From Bog-473 sp963777485 (GTDB lineage Bacteria; Actinomycetota; Acidimicrobiia; Acidimicrobiales; RAAP-2): DNA of 64,000 nt. The stretch lies in assembly GCA_963777485.1 (NCBI GenBank), contig CAVZQP010000001.1, forward strand, positions 1,302,001 through 1,366,000. Direction: 5' to 3'. Made by a program: the position numbers and the translations under genes. Shown here piece by piece: positions 33,900 to 42,039 of this stretch (within the stretch, counting starts at the first letter, position 1; each line of letters opens with the position of its first letter). A model generated the notes under the pieces. It was not told the origin of the DNA. It worked only from the letters and a program-made list of their open reading frames with translations, and did no database searches.

Positions 33900-35129
33900 T
33901 CAGGAACTGATCCCGGAAGGCTGCACCGTCCCGCGCCGGCGGAACGTGGGCCGCCGCACTGGCGCGCGGAACACGCGGACACCGGCCCCAACGACCAACC
34001 CGATGAACAGCAGCACATAGGAGTCCGAGAGCGGGATGAGCCAGCCGCGTCCCGCAAAGATGATCCCCGGACCGTGCGGTGCCCACCACGGTGGCGCGGC
34101 CCAGAAGAGGACCGCGACGCCGAGCGCGAGCCACTCCCCGTAACGCGGCCGGTCGGGTGCGAGCGCCAGCCAGGCGATGAGCAGCATCACCCAGATGAAG
34201 TGGTGTGACCACGACACGGGGCTCGCCAGCGACTCCGTCGCCGCCACGACGAGGAGCCCGAGCAGTGGCGACGACCGACGATACGCCGCGGCGGCGACGG
34301 CCAATCCGACAGCCGCCACGGTGAGAACGATCGTGAACGTGACGGGCGTGGTCACGGTGTGGCCGATCATGCGCTCGAGCGCGCCGAGGACGCCCTGGTT
34401 GCCGATCCACGAGAGCATCCCAGCGCGCTGGGGATCGTGGATGTAGTGGGTCCAGTAGGCCCACGAGGTCGAGAAGTTGAAGGCGGCGGCGAGGAGGGCG
34501 GCGGCACCGAACGTGATCGCCGCCCGCAGGCCGGCTCGTCCCTGGCGGGTGAGGAACAGGTACGGGATGAAGATGATCGGTGTCACCTTGATCGCGGCGG
34601 CCAGCCCGACGAGGACCCCGCGCGGCAGCGGCAGGTCGAGCGTCAGGTCGGCGACGATCATCAGAGCCAGGAGGATGTTGACCTGTCCCAACAGGAACGT
34701 CTGGCGCACCGGGTCGAGCAGCACGACCGGGATCAACAGCACGAGCGCCCACCAGATGATCGTGCGCTTGTCGAGTTGGTCGCACACGGCGCGCAGGCAC
34801 ACGGCGATGAGGGCGAACACGGCCACCAGGTTCAGCAGTGAGAACGCGATCTCCGCTACGGCCAGTGGCGCATGCGAACCGGGAGCGAAGAGCAACGCGG
34901 AGAACGGCGGGTAGGTGAAGCCGAGCCCGTCCTTCGGCAAGGTGACGGAGAACAAGTTGTTCGTCCAGGCGTGCTGGCCGCCCAGCAGGTACGTGCTCAG
35001 GTCGACCTGTTGGTGGACGACGGCGAGGACGATGACCCCGACGACCGTCAACGCGCCTGAGATCGCCGGCCAGCCCCAGCCACGGCCCGCTGCGATCCCG
35101 CGCATGCGCAGAGCCACATTGCTCGCCAT
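33900..35129 (-). CDS. GT87/DUF2029 polytopic glycosyltransferase
   Basis: 409 residues with about ten membrane segments. The first loop has the acidic DLSTYLLGG and a later FTYPPFSALLFAP, and the mid-region has FLLGQVNILLALMIVADL, typical of actinobacterial polyprenol-phosphate-mannose dependent mannosyltransferases such as PimE-type enzymes. SPVSWSHHFIWVMLLIAWLA is also family-typical. It would use the product of the Ppm-like enzyme encoded at 29613-30455. Acceptor not known. ATG at 35129. Confidence 0.85.
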   Translation of the reverse strand: MASNVALRMRGIAAGRGWGWPAISGALTVVGVIVLAVVHQQVDLSTYLLGGQHAWTNNLFSVTLPKDGLGFTYPPFSALLFAPGSHAPLAVAEIAFSLLNLVAVFALIAVCLRAVCDQLDKRTIIWWALVLLIPVVLLDPVRQTFLLGQVNILLALMIVADLTLDLPLPRGVLVGLAAAIKVTPIIFIPYLFLTRQGRAGLRAAITFGAAALLAAAFNFSTSWAYWTHYIHDPQRAGMLSWIGNQGVLGALERMIGHTVTTPVTFTIVLTVAAVGLAVAAAAYRRSSPLLGLLVVAATESLASPVSWSHHFIWVMLLIAWLALAPDRPRYGEWLALGVAVLFWAAPPWWAPHGPGIIFAGRGWLIPLSDSYVLLFIGLVVGAGVRVFRAPVRRPTFRRRGTVQPSGISS

Positions 35130-35199
35130 GCCGCTGGATCGTACCGGCGCACTGGGCCGAGATGGCACATTCTCGCCAAAGACACCGGCTAGCTGTGCT

Positions 35200-35742
35200 T
35201 TAAGACTCCGGGTAGCACCAATCCGGGTTCCTGCCGAAAAGTCCCAGCAGCCTCGCTTGGATCGGCGCATCGTCGGGCACGGCGCTGTGAGGTTCGATCG
35301 CACCCGCCTCTTCCAACACCTCCCTGTTCGCCAGCGCCCGCTCATAGCCGGTTTGGCAAAGCGCAGGGTCGAGCGAGACCGTCAGTTCCGCAGCACGGCA
35401 GAGATCCCAGCTGTGGACAAGCACGTCCGTCGCCAAGACGCCGACGAGTAGCTCGCGCCCGTCGAGAGCTCCGGAGCGCTCGAGCGCAGGGAAGAGCGCG
35501 CCGACGATCGCGTCCCACCGGGCTTCCCGTTCGCGGCGCGGGGCATCGGGCATGACATCAAGCGGCTGCAGCAGGAGCGTCTCGTGGAACCCGAAGACGT
35601 GATCGGCCACTTGAGCCGCACTCCCCTCCTTGGCGGGCGTCGGGGCATCCCAGCGGCCGCCGATGGCACGGAGTCCGCCGGCGAAGGCGTCACACGCAGC
35701 CCGATACTCGATGAGCAGTGCGCCCTGGGCGTCGGCGTGCAC
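35200..35742 (-). CDS. Maleylpyruvate isomerase/DinB-like protein
   Basis: 180 residues from a GTG at 35742. The four-helix-bundle pattern is visible: a first His in VADHVFGFHETLLLQPLD, then ELLVGVLATDVLVHSWDLCRA with the later metal-binding His. It ends in a short FGRNPDW motif common in TIGR03086-type proteins. Family members include mycothiol-dependent maleylpyruvate isomerase, consistent with mshD in this genome. Substrate unassigned. Confidence 0.8.
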   Translation of the reverse strand: MHADAQGALLIEYRAACDAFAGGLRAIGGRWDAPTPAKEGSAAQVADHVFGFHETLLLQPLDVMPDAPRREREARWDAIVGALFPALERSGALDGRELLVGVLATDVLVHSWDLCRAAELTVSLDPALCQTGYERALANREVLEEAGAIEPHSAVPDDAPIQARLLGLFGRNPDWCYPES

Positions 35743-35764
35743 TGCGAACCTCGGGTGCCGCTCG

Positions 35765-38050
35765 TCAGTCCGCCGACGGCGTCAAAGGCGGCCGGGCGTC
35801 CTCACTGTCACCGACGACGCGCAGCTCCGAGTCACGTTGGCGGCGGGCTCGCTCCAGGGCCAGTTCCTTGAGGCGGTCCTGTGAGCTGACGCCGTGCGTG
35901 TTGGGCACCCGACGCCAGCGCCGGTCCGAGCCCAGCTCCCACGCGTTCGTATCGTCCGCGAAGACCAGATCGAGCACCTCAAAGAGCCGCGCCTGGAGCT
36001 CGGGGTCGTGGACCGGCACGACGACCTCGATCCGGCGGTCGAGGTTGCGGCCCATGAGGTCCGCGGAGCCGATGAAGATCTTGAGAGGCAGACCGGGCCC
36101 GGCCGCCGGGTCGACGGGGGGGCCACCGAAGCGGTAGATCCTCGAATGCTCGAGGAAGCTGCCGACGATGGAACGGACGCGGATGTTCTCCGAGAGCTCG
36201 GGGATGCCGGGCCGCAGGCGGCACAGGCCGCGCACGGCAAGGTCGATCTGCACGCCGGCGCCCGAGGCGCGGTAGAGCGCGTCGATCATGGCGGCGTCCG
36301 TGAGGCCGTTGAGCTTCATGACGATGCGACCGCCGGGGCCCGCGTCGGCCTGCTCCTCGATCATCGCGATGATGCGCTTGCGAACGCTGACGGGCGACAC
36401 GAGGATCTCGCGATAGTCGGCGTGCTTCGAGAAGCCGGTCAAGTAGTTGAAGAGTGCGCCGACGTCGGCGCCGATGACGGCGTCGGAGGTGAGGAGACCG
36501 AGGTCTTCGTATATGCGCGCCGTCTTCGAGTTGTAGTTGCCGGTGCCCACGTGGCAATAGGGGCGGACGCCGTCGTCCTCCCGGCGCAGGACGAGTGCCG
36601 TCTTCGAGTGGGTCTTGAGGCCGACAATGCCATAGACGACGTGCACGCCGACTTCTTCGAGGGCACGGGCCCATCCGATGTTGGCCTCTTCGTCGAAACG
36701 GGCTTTCAGCTCGACGATGGCGGCGACCTGTTTGCCGTTCTCTGCTGCCCGGATGAGGGCCTGGACGATTGGGCTGTCGAAGCCGGTCCGGTAGAGGGTC
36801 TGCTTGATGCCGAGAACCGCCGGGTCGTCGGCCGCCTGCGCGACGAAAGCCTCGACGGAGGTCGCGAACGAGTCGTAGGGGTGGTGGACGAGGACGTCGC
36901 GCTCTCGGAGCATGGCGAAGAACTCGTTCGGATCGTGCGCAGCTGCGGCGAGTCGGGGCGGGGTCATCGGCGTCCAGGACTCGGCGTGGAGGTCGGGGCG
37001 GTCGAGGGCGTACACGCTCCACAGCCCGCTGAGGTCGAGGGGGGCGCCGACGCGGAAGACGCCGTCGCGACCGACTTCGAGCTCCGTGGCGAGGAGGTCC
37101 ACGAGCTCGTCGCTCATCTCGGTCTGGACCTCGAGGCGGAGCGCCTTGCCGAAGCGGCGGCGGCGGAGCTCCATTTCGATGGCGACGAGGAGGTCGTCAG
37201 CCTCGTCCTCTTCGAGCGCGAGGTCGGCGTTGCGCGTGACCCGGAACGCGTAGTGGTGCCCGATGGCCATGCCCGGGAAGAGCGAGTCCAGATGGGCTGC
37301 GATGACCTGCTCGAGCGGCACGAAGCGCTCGCCGTCGGGCATGACGACGAAGCGGGGCAGCGCCGGAGGGACCTTGACTCGTGCGATGCGGCGCTCCTTG
37401 CTCGACGGGTCCTGGACCTCGACAACGAGGTTCAGCGAGAGGTTGGAGATGTAGGGGAACGGGTGGCCCGGGTCGACGGCGAGAGGGGTGAGGACGGGGT
37501 AGATCTCGCGGTTGAAGACCTCGACGAGGTGTTCACGGTCGTCGTCATCGAGGGAGGACCATTCGGAGAAGCGGATGCCGGCATCGGCGAGGGCGGGGAC
37601 GATGAGGTGCAAGAAGATGTGGTCCTCGCGGGCGACGAGGTCCTCGACCCTCCCCCGGATCATGGTGAGCTGCTCGCCCGGTCTGAGTCCGTCGACGGAG
37701 CGAGTGCGCACGCCGGCGGCGACCTGGTCCTCGAGCGCGGCAACGCGGATTTGGTAGAACTCGTCGAGCAACTCGGAGAAGATGGCGAGGAACTTCGCCC
37801 GCTCCATGAGCGGCAGGCCGTCGTCCTCGGCGAGGTCGAGGAGGCGGGCACCGAAGTCGAGCCGGGATTGCTCGCGGTTCGTGAAGCGCTGGTAGCCGAA
37901 GGCCTCGATCTGCTGGTAGGTCGGGGTCGGAGGACGCCCGGCGGTTGGGTCGGCCGGCGTTGGCGTTGGCGTCTGTGGCTGTGAGCCCTGATCCCCGGTG
38001 CCCGCGCCTGGTTGCGCCTGGGGTTGGGATTCGGGTCGGGTCTGGGTCAT
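35765..38050 (-). CDS. ppk: Polyphosphate kinase
   Basis: 761 residues, reversibly polymerises ATP gamma-phosphate into polyphosphate. After a Gln/Pro/Thr-rich 45-residue leader, the N domain starts with YQRFTNREQSRLDFGARLL. The head domain has FYQIRVAALEDQV. The catalytic domain has KQTLYRTG, ELKARFDEEANIGWARALE, the phosphorylated His in GLKTHSKTALVLRRE, HVGTGNYNSKTARIYEDL and FIGSADLMGRNLDRRIEV. ATG at 38050. No ppx adjoins. Divergent from the SEDS gene with 114 bases between. Confidence 0.95.
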   Translation of the reverse strand: MTQTRPESQPQAQPGAGTGDQGSQPQTPTPTPADPTAGRPPTPTYQQIEAFGYQRFTNREQSRLDFGARLLDLAEDDGLPLMERAKFLAIFSELLDEFYQIRVAALEDQVAAGVRTRSVDGLRPGEQLTMIRGRVEDLVAREDHIFLHLIVPALADAGIRFSEWSSLDDDDREHLVEVFNREIYPVLTPLAVDPGHPFPYISNLSLNLVVEVQDPSSKERRIARVKVPPALPRFVVMPDGERFVPLEQVIAAHLDSLFPGMAIGHHYAFRVTRNADLALEEDEADDLLVAIEMELRRRRFGKALRLEVQTEMSDELVDLLATELEVGRDGVFRVGAPLDLSGLWSVYALDRPDLHAESWTPMTPPRLAAAAHDPNEFFAMLRERDVLVHHPYDSFATSVEAFVAQAADDPAVLGIKQTLYRTGFDSPIVQALIRAAENGKQVAAIVELKARFDEEANIGWARALEEVGVHVVYGIVGLKTHSKTALVLRREDDGVRPYCHVGTGNYNSKTARIYEDLGLLTSDAVIGADVGALFNYLTGFSKHADYREILVSPVSVRKRIIAMIEEQADAGPGGRIVMKLNGLTDAAMIDALYRASGAGVQIDLAVRGLCRLRPGIPELSENIRVRSIVGSFLEHSRIYRFGGPPVDPAAGPGLPLKIFIGSADLMGRNLDRRIEVVVPVHDPELQARLFEVLDLVFADDTNAWELGSDRRWRRVPNTHGVSSQDRLKELALERARRQRDSELRVVGDSEDARPPLTPSAD

Positions 38051-38164
38051 GGGCGGAAAATCGCTGTTCGGCCGGGTTGTGCGCCAAAAGCGGGACGTGA
38101 AAACAACGGCGACAGCGCCAGGGATGTCACCCTCGACTCTACCGCCCACCACTACCATTCGCCC

Positions 38165-39646
38165 GTGCCCTCTGGAGCCGAAACCGGCCCCGGAACCGAA
38201 CGATCCGCGCCCGTCGCGGGCGTCCGCGTCCAGAACCGACCACCGCCGGCGCGGGGGCGTCGTCGCGCCCCGCTGCCTCGTTACGCGTTCGGTCCCAAAC
38301 CCAAGCGCCGGACCGAATTCGTCCTGCTCCTCTTCGGGTCGGGCATCGTCGTGGCGCTCTACATCATCACGTCGCTCGGCCAGAACTCGAAGATCCCGCC
38401 CGACATCAGCCCGTTCCTGGGCATCGTCCTGGGTCTGGCGCTCGCTGCGCACATGGCGAACCGCTGGCTAGTCCCCGACTGCAACGCCGTCGTGCTGCCG
38501 GTGGCCGCGCTGCTCAACGGCATCGGCTACGTGGTCATCGCCAGATGGAACCACGTGCACCCGTACATCGGCGAAGCGCGCAACCAGGCCCTGTGGACGG
38601 CCATCGGCGTCGGCGCCTACGTCCTCACCCTGCTGATCGTGCGCCACTCCCGCGACCTGGAGCGCTACCGCTACCTGCTGCTGTTGCTCGGGGGCCTGCT
38701 TTTGGTGCTGCCACTCGGTTTCTCGCCGATCAACGGGGCGCGGCTGTGGGTGCATCTGGGCAGCATCCGGTTCCAGCCGGTCGAGCTGTCCAAGATCCTC
38801 CTCTGCATCTTCTTCGCGTCGTATTTCGCTGAGAACAAGGAGCTGCTGACGATCCCGACCGCCCAGATCGGCAACCGTCTCTTCCTGGACCCCCGGCCCC
38901 TGTTGCCCATCCTGGTGGCCTGGGGGGCGGCGATGGCCATCATCGGTTTGGAGGACGACATCGGCTTCGCGGCGCTCCTCTTCGTCCTCTTCATCGGGAT
39001 GCTGTGGATCGCCACCGGACGTGTCGGCTACCTGGTCCTCGGCCTGGTGTTGTTCGGAGTGGGCGCCTTCATCGCGGCGCACTACTTCGGGCAGGTCCAT
39101 ATCCGCGTCGACGCGTGGCGGAACCCGTGGCCGACGGCGACCAACCCGAACAGCAACGGCTACCAGCTCAGTCAGGCCTGGTACAGCATGGGCACCGGCG
39201 GTGTGGGGGGTACCGGCCTCGGCCTCGACAACTTCACGGGGTACATCCCGGAACTGACCAGCGACATGATCTTCGCGGCGATCGGCACCGAAATGGGCCT
39301 GGTGGGCGCGATCGCCGTGGTGCTCGCCTTCGTGTTGCTCGTGGGCGCCGGCTTCCGGATCGCGCAGGCGGCCCGCTCGGACTTCTCACGGCTGATGGCG
39401 ACCGGCCTGACGCTGATCATCGGGTTCCAGGCTTTCTTCATCATGGCGGGGGTGGTCCGGCTGTTGCCGTTCACAGGGGTCACGCTCCCCTTCGTCGCGT
39501 ACGGGGGATCGTCGCTCGTGTCGAATTACATCCTCATCGCGTTGTTGCTGCGGATCTCCGACGAGGGCACCAAGGCACAGCGCGAGATGCTCGCGGCCGG
39601 CGCTGCCGGCGGGCCGGGTGAGCGGCCCATGGTGCCCGCCGGCTAG
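38165..39646 (+). CDS. SEDS-family peptidoglycan glycosyltransferase (FtsW/RodA/SpoVE)
   Basis: 493 residues from a GTG at 38165, with a basic Arg/Pro-rich cytoplasmic leader of about 45 residues and about twelve membrane segments. SEDS motifs: NGARLWVHLGSIRFQPVELSK, the acidic LEDDIGFAALLF (usual form PDLGT), VRVDAW-type VDAWRNPW, GGVGGTGLGLDN, SDMIFAAIGTEMGLVG, and GVTLPFVAYGGSS. It resembles the actinobacterial RodA clade usually near pbpA and pstP, but none of those genes is beside it here. A second SEDS gene is at 45190-46341. Confidence 0.9.
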   Translation: MPSGAETGPGTERSAPVAGVRVQNRPPPARGRRRAPLPRYAFGPKPKRRTEFVLLLFGSGIVVALYIITSLGQNSKIPPDISPFLGIVLGLALAAHMANRWLVPDCNAVVLPVAALLNGIGYVVIARWNHVHPYIGEARNQALWTAIGVGAYVLTLLIVRHSRDLERYRYLLLLLGGLLLVLPLGFSPINGARLWVHLGSIRFQPVELSKILLCIFFASYFAENKELLTIPTAQIGNRLFLDPRPLLPILVAWGAAMAIIGLEDDIGFAALLFVLFIGMLWIATGRVGYLVLGLVLFGVGAFIAAHYFGQVHIRVDAWRNPWPTATNPNSNGYQLSQAWYSMGTGGVGGTGLGLDNFTGYIPELTSDMIFAAIGTEMGLVGAIAVVLAFVLLVGAGFRIAQAARSDFSRLMATGLTLIIGFQAFFIMAGVVRLLPFTGVTLPFVAYGGSSLVSNYILIALLLRISDEGTKAQREMLAAGAAGGPGERPMVPAG

Positions 39647-39670
39647 TCCGGCGTCTGCGACCCTCTCCGG

Positions 39671-40501
39671 TTAGGACTCCAGCGGCAGCGCGCCACCCTC
39701 CGCTGCCTCCCGCTCAGCGGCACCAGGTAGGCCGCGCAGCAACACGATGACGATCACGGCGATGGCGGCGCCCGCCACCGGACCGACGACGTAGACCCAC
39801 CAGCCCGTGAAGTCCCATCCGACGATGTCGGGGCCGAGCGTGCGGGCGGGGTTCATCGAGGCCCCGCTGATGGGGCTGGCGAAGAGTCCGAGCAGCGCCA
39901 CTGTGGCACCGACCGCGAGGGCCGCGTTATGGCCGATGCTGCGATACCCCGTCGCCGTGTTGAGGATGACCGTCACCAGGATGGCGGTGAGCAGTGTCTC
40001 CATCACCAGCGACCGCCATTCCCCGCCGGGCTTGGCGATCGGGTAGTTCCCGCCCGCGGCCACGTGGCCGAACATGTACTGCAGGAAGAGGGCGGCGCAG
40101 ATGGCACCGGCGAACTGCACCACGAGATAGGGCACGGCCCAGATGGCCTTGAACACCCGCCGCGCAGTGAAGGCGAGCGTCACCGCGGGGTTGATGTGGA
40201 GGCCCGAGAGCGGCCCGAGGGCGTAGATCATCGCCATGACCACCGCGCCCGGTGCGATCACCGCGGCGGTGCGGCTGATCGGACCAGTCCCGACGTAGTG
40301 GTTGATCACGCCGGACCCCGCAGCGACGGTCACCAGGATGAAGGTCCCGATGAATTCGACGATGAGGCGGATGCCGAGCGGGCGGTGCTTGAGCGTCTCC
40401 TCGCTGAAGCGGAGCATGAAGCGGTCGCCGAGGATCGCGTCCTTGGCCAGGTCGATCTCCTGCGTGGTCAGCGGCCTCGCAGAGCCCTCTTCGGCTGACA
40501 T
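39671..40501 (-). CDS. Aquaporin/MIP-family channel
   Basis: 276 residues with six membrane segments and the two pore loops HINPAVT and SMNPARTLGP. The N-terminal 40 residues are cytoplasmic and charged (EIDLAKDAILGDRFMLRFSEE), longer than in AqpZ. The arginine after the second NPA is kept. Whether it passes water, glycerol or another small solute is not clear. ATG at 40501. Confidence 0.9.
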   Translation of the reverse strand: MSAEEGSARPLTTQEIDLAKDAILGDRFMLRFSEETLKHRPLGIRLIVEFIGTFILVTVAAGSGVINHYVGTGPISRTAAVIAPGAVVMAMIYALGPLSGLHINPAVTLAFTARRVFKAIWAVPYLVVQFAGAICAALFLQYMFGHVAAGGNYPIAKPGGEWRSLVMETLLTAILVTVILNTATGYRSIGHNAALAVGATVALLGLFASPISGASMNPARTLGPDIVGWDFTGWWVYVVGPVAGAAIAVIVIVLLRGLPGAAEREAAEGGALPLES

Positions 40502-40740
40502 CGCCACTATCTTCCCGCGGCCCTGCGGAGAATTGGGTGATCCCAGTGGCCCGCCTTGCGTGCCGCTGGATCCCGAGATTTCTATCCCGGGTCGCCCTGT
40601 TGGGCCTGCCTGGAGGGCACCCGATCTGCGAGGCACGTCAGGCACAAGAGTCCTGCGCACGAGCCGATGCAGCCGTCCGTCAGCTCGTTGCTCTCGATCG
40701 GCAGATGAGAACGCTGCCGGCCCTTCCACTCACCTTCAAA

Positions 40741-40769
40741 CGGCGGTATAATTCGTTGGCTTCGCCGCC
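40741..40769 (+). promoter_or_regulatory. TATAAT box within a short inverted repeat
   Basis: TATAAT at 40747-40752 is a perfect -10 hexamer, rare in this GC-rich window. GGCGG before it and CCGCC at 40765-40769 are complementary and could form an operator or hairpin. No good -35 is seen at 16-18 bases. It would drive the small gene at 40816, 64 bases downstream. Confidence 0.4.
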
Positions 40770-40815
40770 TGGACCCCGCGGCTCACTGTTGTGACTGCCG
40801 GAAGGGGAAGGGTCC

Positions 40816-40926
40816 ATGGATCTCGCGGGCATTTCGAGCCAGCTTGCCCTGGCGACCGCGACCGGCTTCCCGACCCAGGGAAAGCACGACGGGCTTGCGG
40901 AGCACATTGCCGAGGTGATGCCGTGA
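40816..40926 (+). CDS. Possible small protein (36 residues)
   Basis: ATG at 40816 preceded by the purine-rich AAGGGGAAGGG, a strong ribosome binding site. The product begins MDLAGISSQLALATATGFPT and ends GLAEHIAEVMP. Third codon positions are mostly G or C, as in real genes here. Its TGA overlaps the GTG of the next small frame (GTGA). No family recognised. The length makes chance possible. Confidence 0.4.
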   Translation: MDLAGISSQLALATATGFPTQGKHDGLAEHIAEVMP

Positions 40927-41126
40927 GCGGGGCCGGGGTCACGTTCATCTCGTCACCCGGCGGCGAGCCGAGCGCCATCGCCCCGGCTAAAGGGGAGGCG
41001 ATGGGCTACGCACGCCTCCACGACTTGTTTGACGGCTGCGGAGACCAATCTGCCGAAGTAGAGCAGGTCGTCCTCGAGCGACTCCTGTTGTCCTCGTTAG
41101 CCAGAGACGAGGCTGATCAGCCTTGA
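40923..41126 (+). CDS. Possible small protein (67 residues)
   Basis: GTG at 40923 overlaps the preceding small frame by four bases, the coupling used throughout this genome. The product starts VSGAGVTFISSPGGEPSA and ends with an acidic, leucine-rich helix (SAEVEQVVLERLLLSSLARD). No membrane segment and no family recognised. Codon use is less biased than in core genes. Confidence 0.35.
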   Translation: MSGAGVTFISSPGGEPSAIAPAKGEAMGYARLHDLFDGCGDQSAEVEQVVLERLLLSSLARDEADQP

Positions 41127-41181
41127 GGAACTCCCGACGGACACCGTGGAGCCGTTCCATGGCTCTGACGGCGCGGCGCTA

Positions 41182-41345
41182 TTCGCACGTGATCCGGATG
41201 TCCCAGGCCAACGCACGCATAAGCGGGTCAGTCCACTACAGACCTTCAAGACCTTCGAAGCTATGGCAGGTTTCGCAAGGGGTCCCTGTATCCCAGGCCA
41301 ACGCACGCATCAGCGGGTCAATCCAAGAGAGACCTGTAGGACCTT
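41182..41345. repeat. Two tandem copies of a 90-bp unit
   Basis: TCCCAGGCCAACGCACGCAT begins at 41201 and again at 41291. Over 35 bases (41201-41235 and 41291-41325) 33 match, and weaker similarity extends about 20 bases on both sides. So this is one 90-bp unit repeated in tandem. On the minus strand both copies read DPLMRALAWD in one frame, followed by different short ends. It could be remains of a duplicated gene end or a dispersed repeat. Confidence 0.7.
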
Positions 41346-41360
41346 GGTGATAGGTCGGCA

Positions 41361-41398
41361 GACCGTCCCAATCCGGCGCGGACCGGGTTGGGACGGTC
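41361..41398. repeat. Strong 16-bp hairpin
   Basis: GACCGTCCCAATCCGG pairs with CCGGGTTGGGACGGTC with a single G-T wobble and a six-base loop CGCGGA. It lies 16 bases after the tandem repeat. No T-run follows on either strand, so a simple terminator is uncertain. A REP-like or RNA structural element is possible. Confidence 0.65.
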
Positions 41399-41594
41399 GT
41401 GCCCGGTTACGCCCGCCACGAAGCTGACAACGTCCGCCACTTCCCCTCAGGGCGGAAGGGAATCGGCTGCGCCCGACACGGCGGTGTGTCCTCTCGGAAA
41501 AGCGATAGGCCGTGAACTTGCTGACGCCGGCGTGCGCTACCCGTTCAGTTTTCAGCCCCGCCACAACTGGTCCGGGTCCTGGTGGTTCGAGAAG

Positions 41595-41942
41595 TCAGCC
41601 CTTCTTGTCGGGCGATCCGCCCGCGACCTCGTAGGACCACAGCTCGGACGACACCGAGACCGGGCCGCCGTGGGGCGAGGGGCGGTCGGCGCCGGCGTGG
41701 CCGTGCGCGAAAGCGGGCGACGAGACCCACGCTTGAAAGGACGCCTCGTCACGCCAGCGGGTCACGACGAGCCACTGGTGCCTGTCGTCGGTCGGGCGCA
41801 GGAGCTCGAAGCCCTCGAAGCCGTCCTGGTCGTCGACCGCACCGGCGCGGGCGGCGAAGCGGCGGGCCAGTTCGTCGCCGCTGTCCGCGGGCACGGTTAT
41901 GGCGTTGATTTTGATCACGGTCGGAGTTTCGGCTGCGGACAT
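41595..41942 (-). CDS. MhuD-like heme-degrading monooxygenase
   Basis: 115 residues, ABM ferredoxin-like fold. Similarity to mycobacterial MhuD is clear from memory: VIKINAITVPADSGDELARR (with the active-site Asn in KINA), GFEGFELLRPTDD, WLVVTRWRDEASFQAW (the conserved Trp) and FAHGHAG where the heme-ligand His lies. It would open heme and release iron without a typical heme oxygenase. ATG at 41942. The last 20 residues are not conserved. No heme importer is adjacent. Confidence 0.8.
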   Translation of the reverse strand: MSAAETPTVIKINAITVPADSGDELARRFAARAGAVDDQDGFEGFELLRPTDDRHQWLVVTRWRDEASFQAWVSSPAFAHGHAGADRPSPHGGPVSVSSELWSYEVAGGSPDKKG

Positions 41943-42039
41943 CGAGCACCTCACCGGGCTAGGGACGGAGTGCCGATCTTGCCATCTCTGGAAACGGGCT
42001 CCCCCAGTCAAGGCTCCGAGGTGCGAGCATCACTCCTCA

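Larger units (their letters stand above)
40502..41594. other. 1.1-kb stretch without a recognised gene
   Basis: Between the aquaporin gene start and the MhuD-like gene end no known protein is encoded. The region contains a TATAAT box at 40747, a possible pair of small coupled genes at 40816-41126, a 90-bp tandem repeat at about 41182-41345 and a strong hairpin at 41361-41398. The rest (40502-40740 and 41399-41594) shows nothing I can assign. Confidence 0.5.

Noticed and set aside
35894..37984. A 696-codon open frame on the plus strand
   Set aside because: Lies entirely opposite ppk, whose motifs are unambiguous. The translation has no domain pattern.
41123..41427. Small plus-strand frames across the 90-bp repeat
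   Set aside because: Translations are Arg/Pro/Ser-rich without good start signals. The similarity between copies is seen at DNA level and no frame is clearly favoured.
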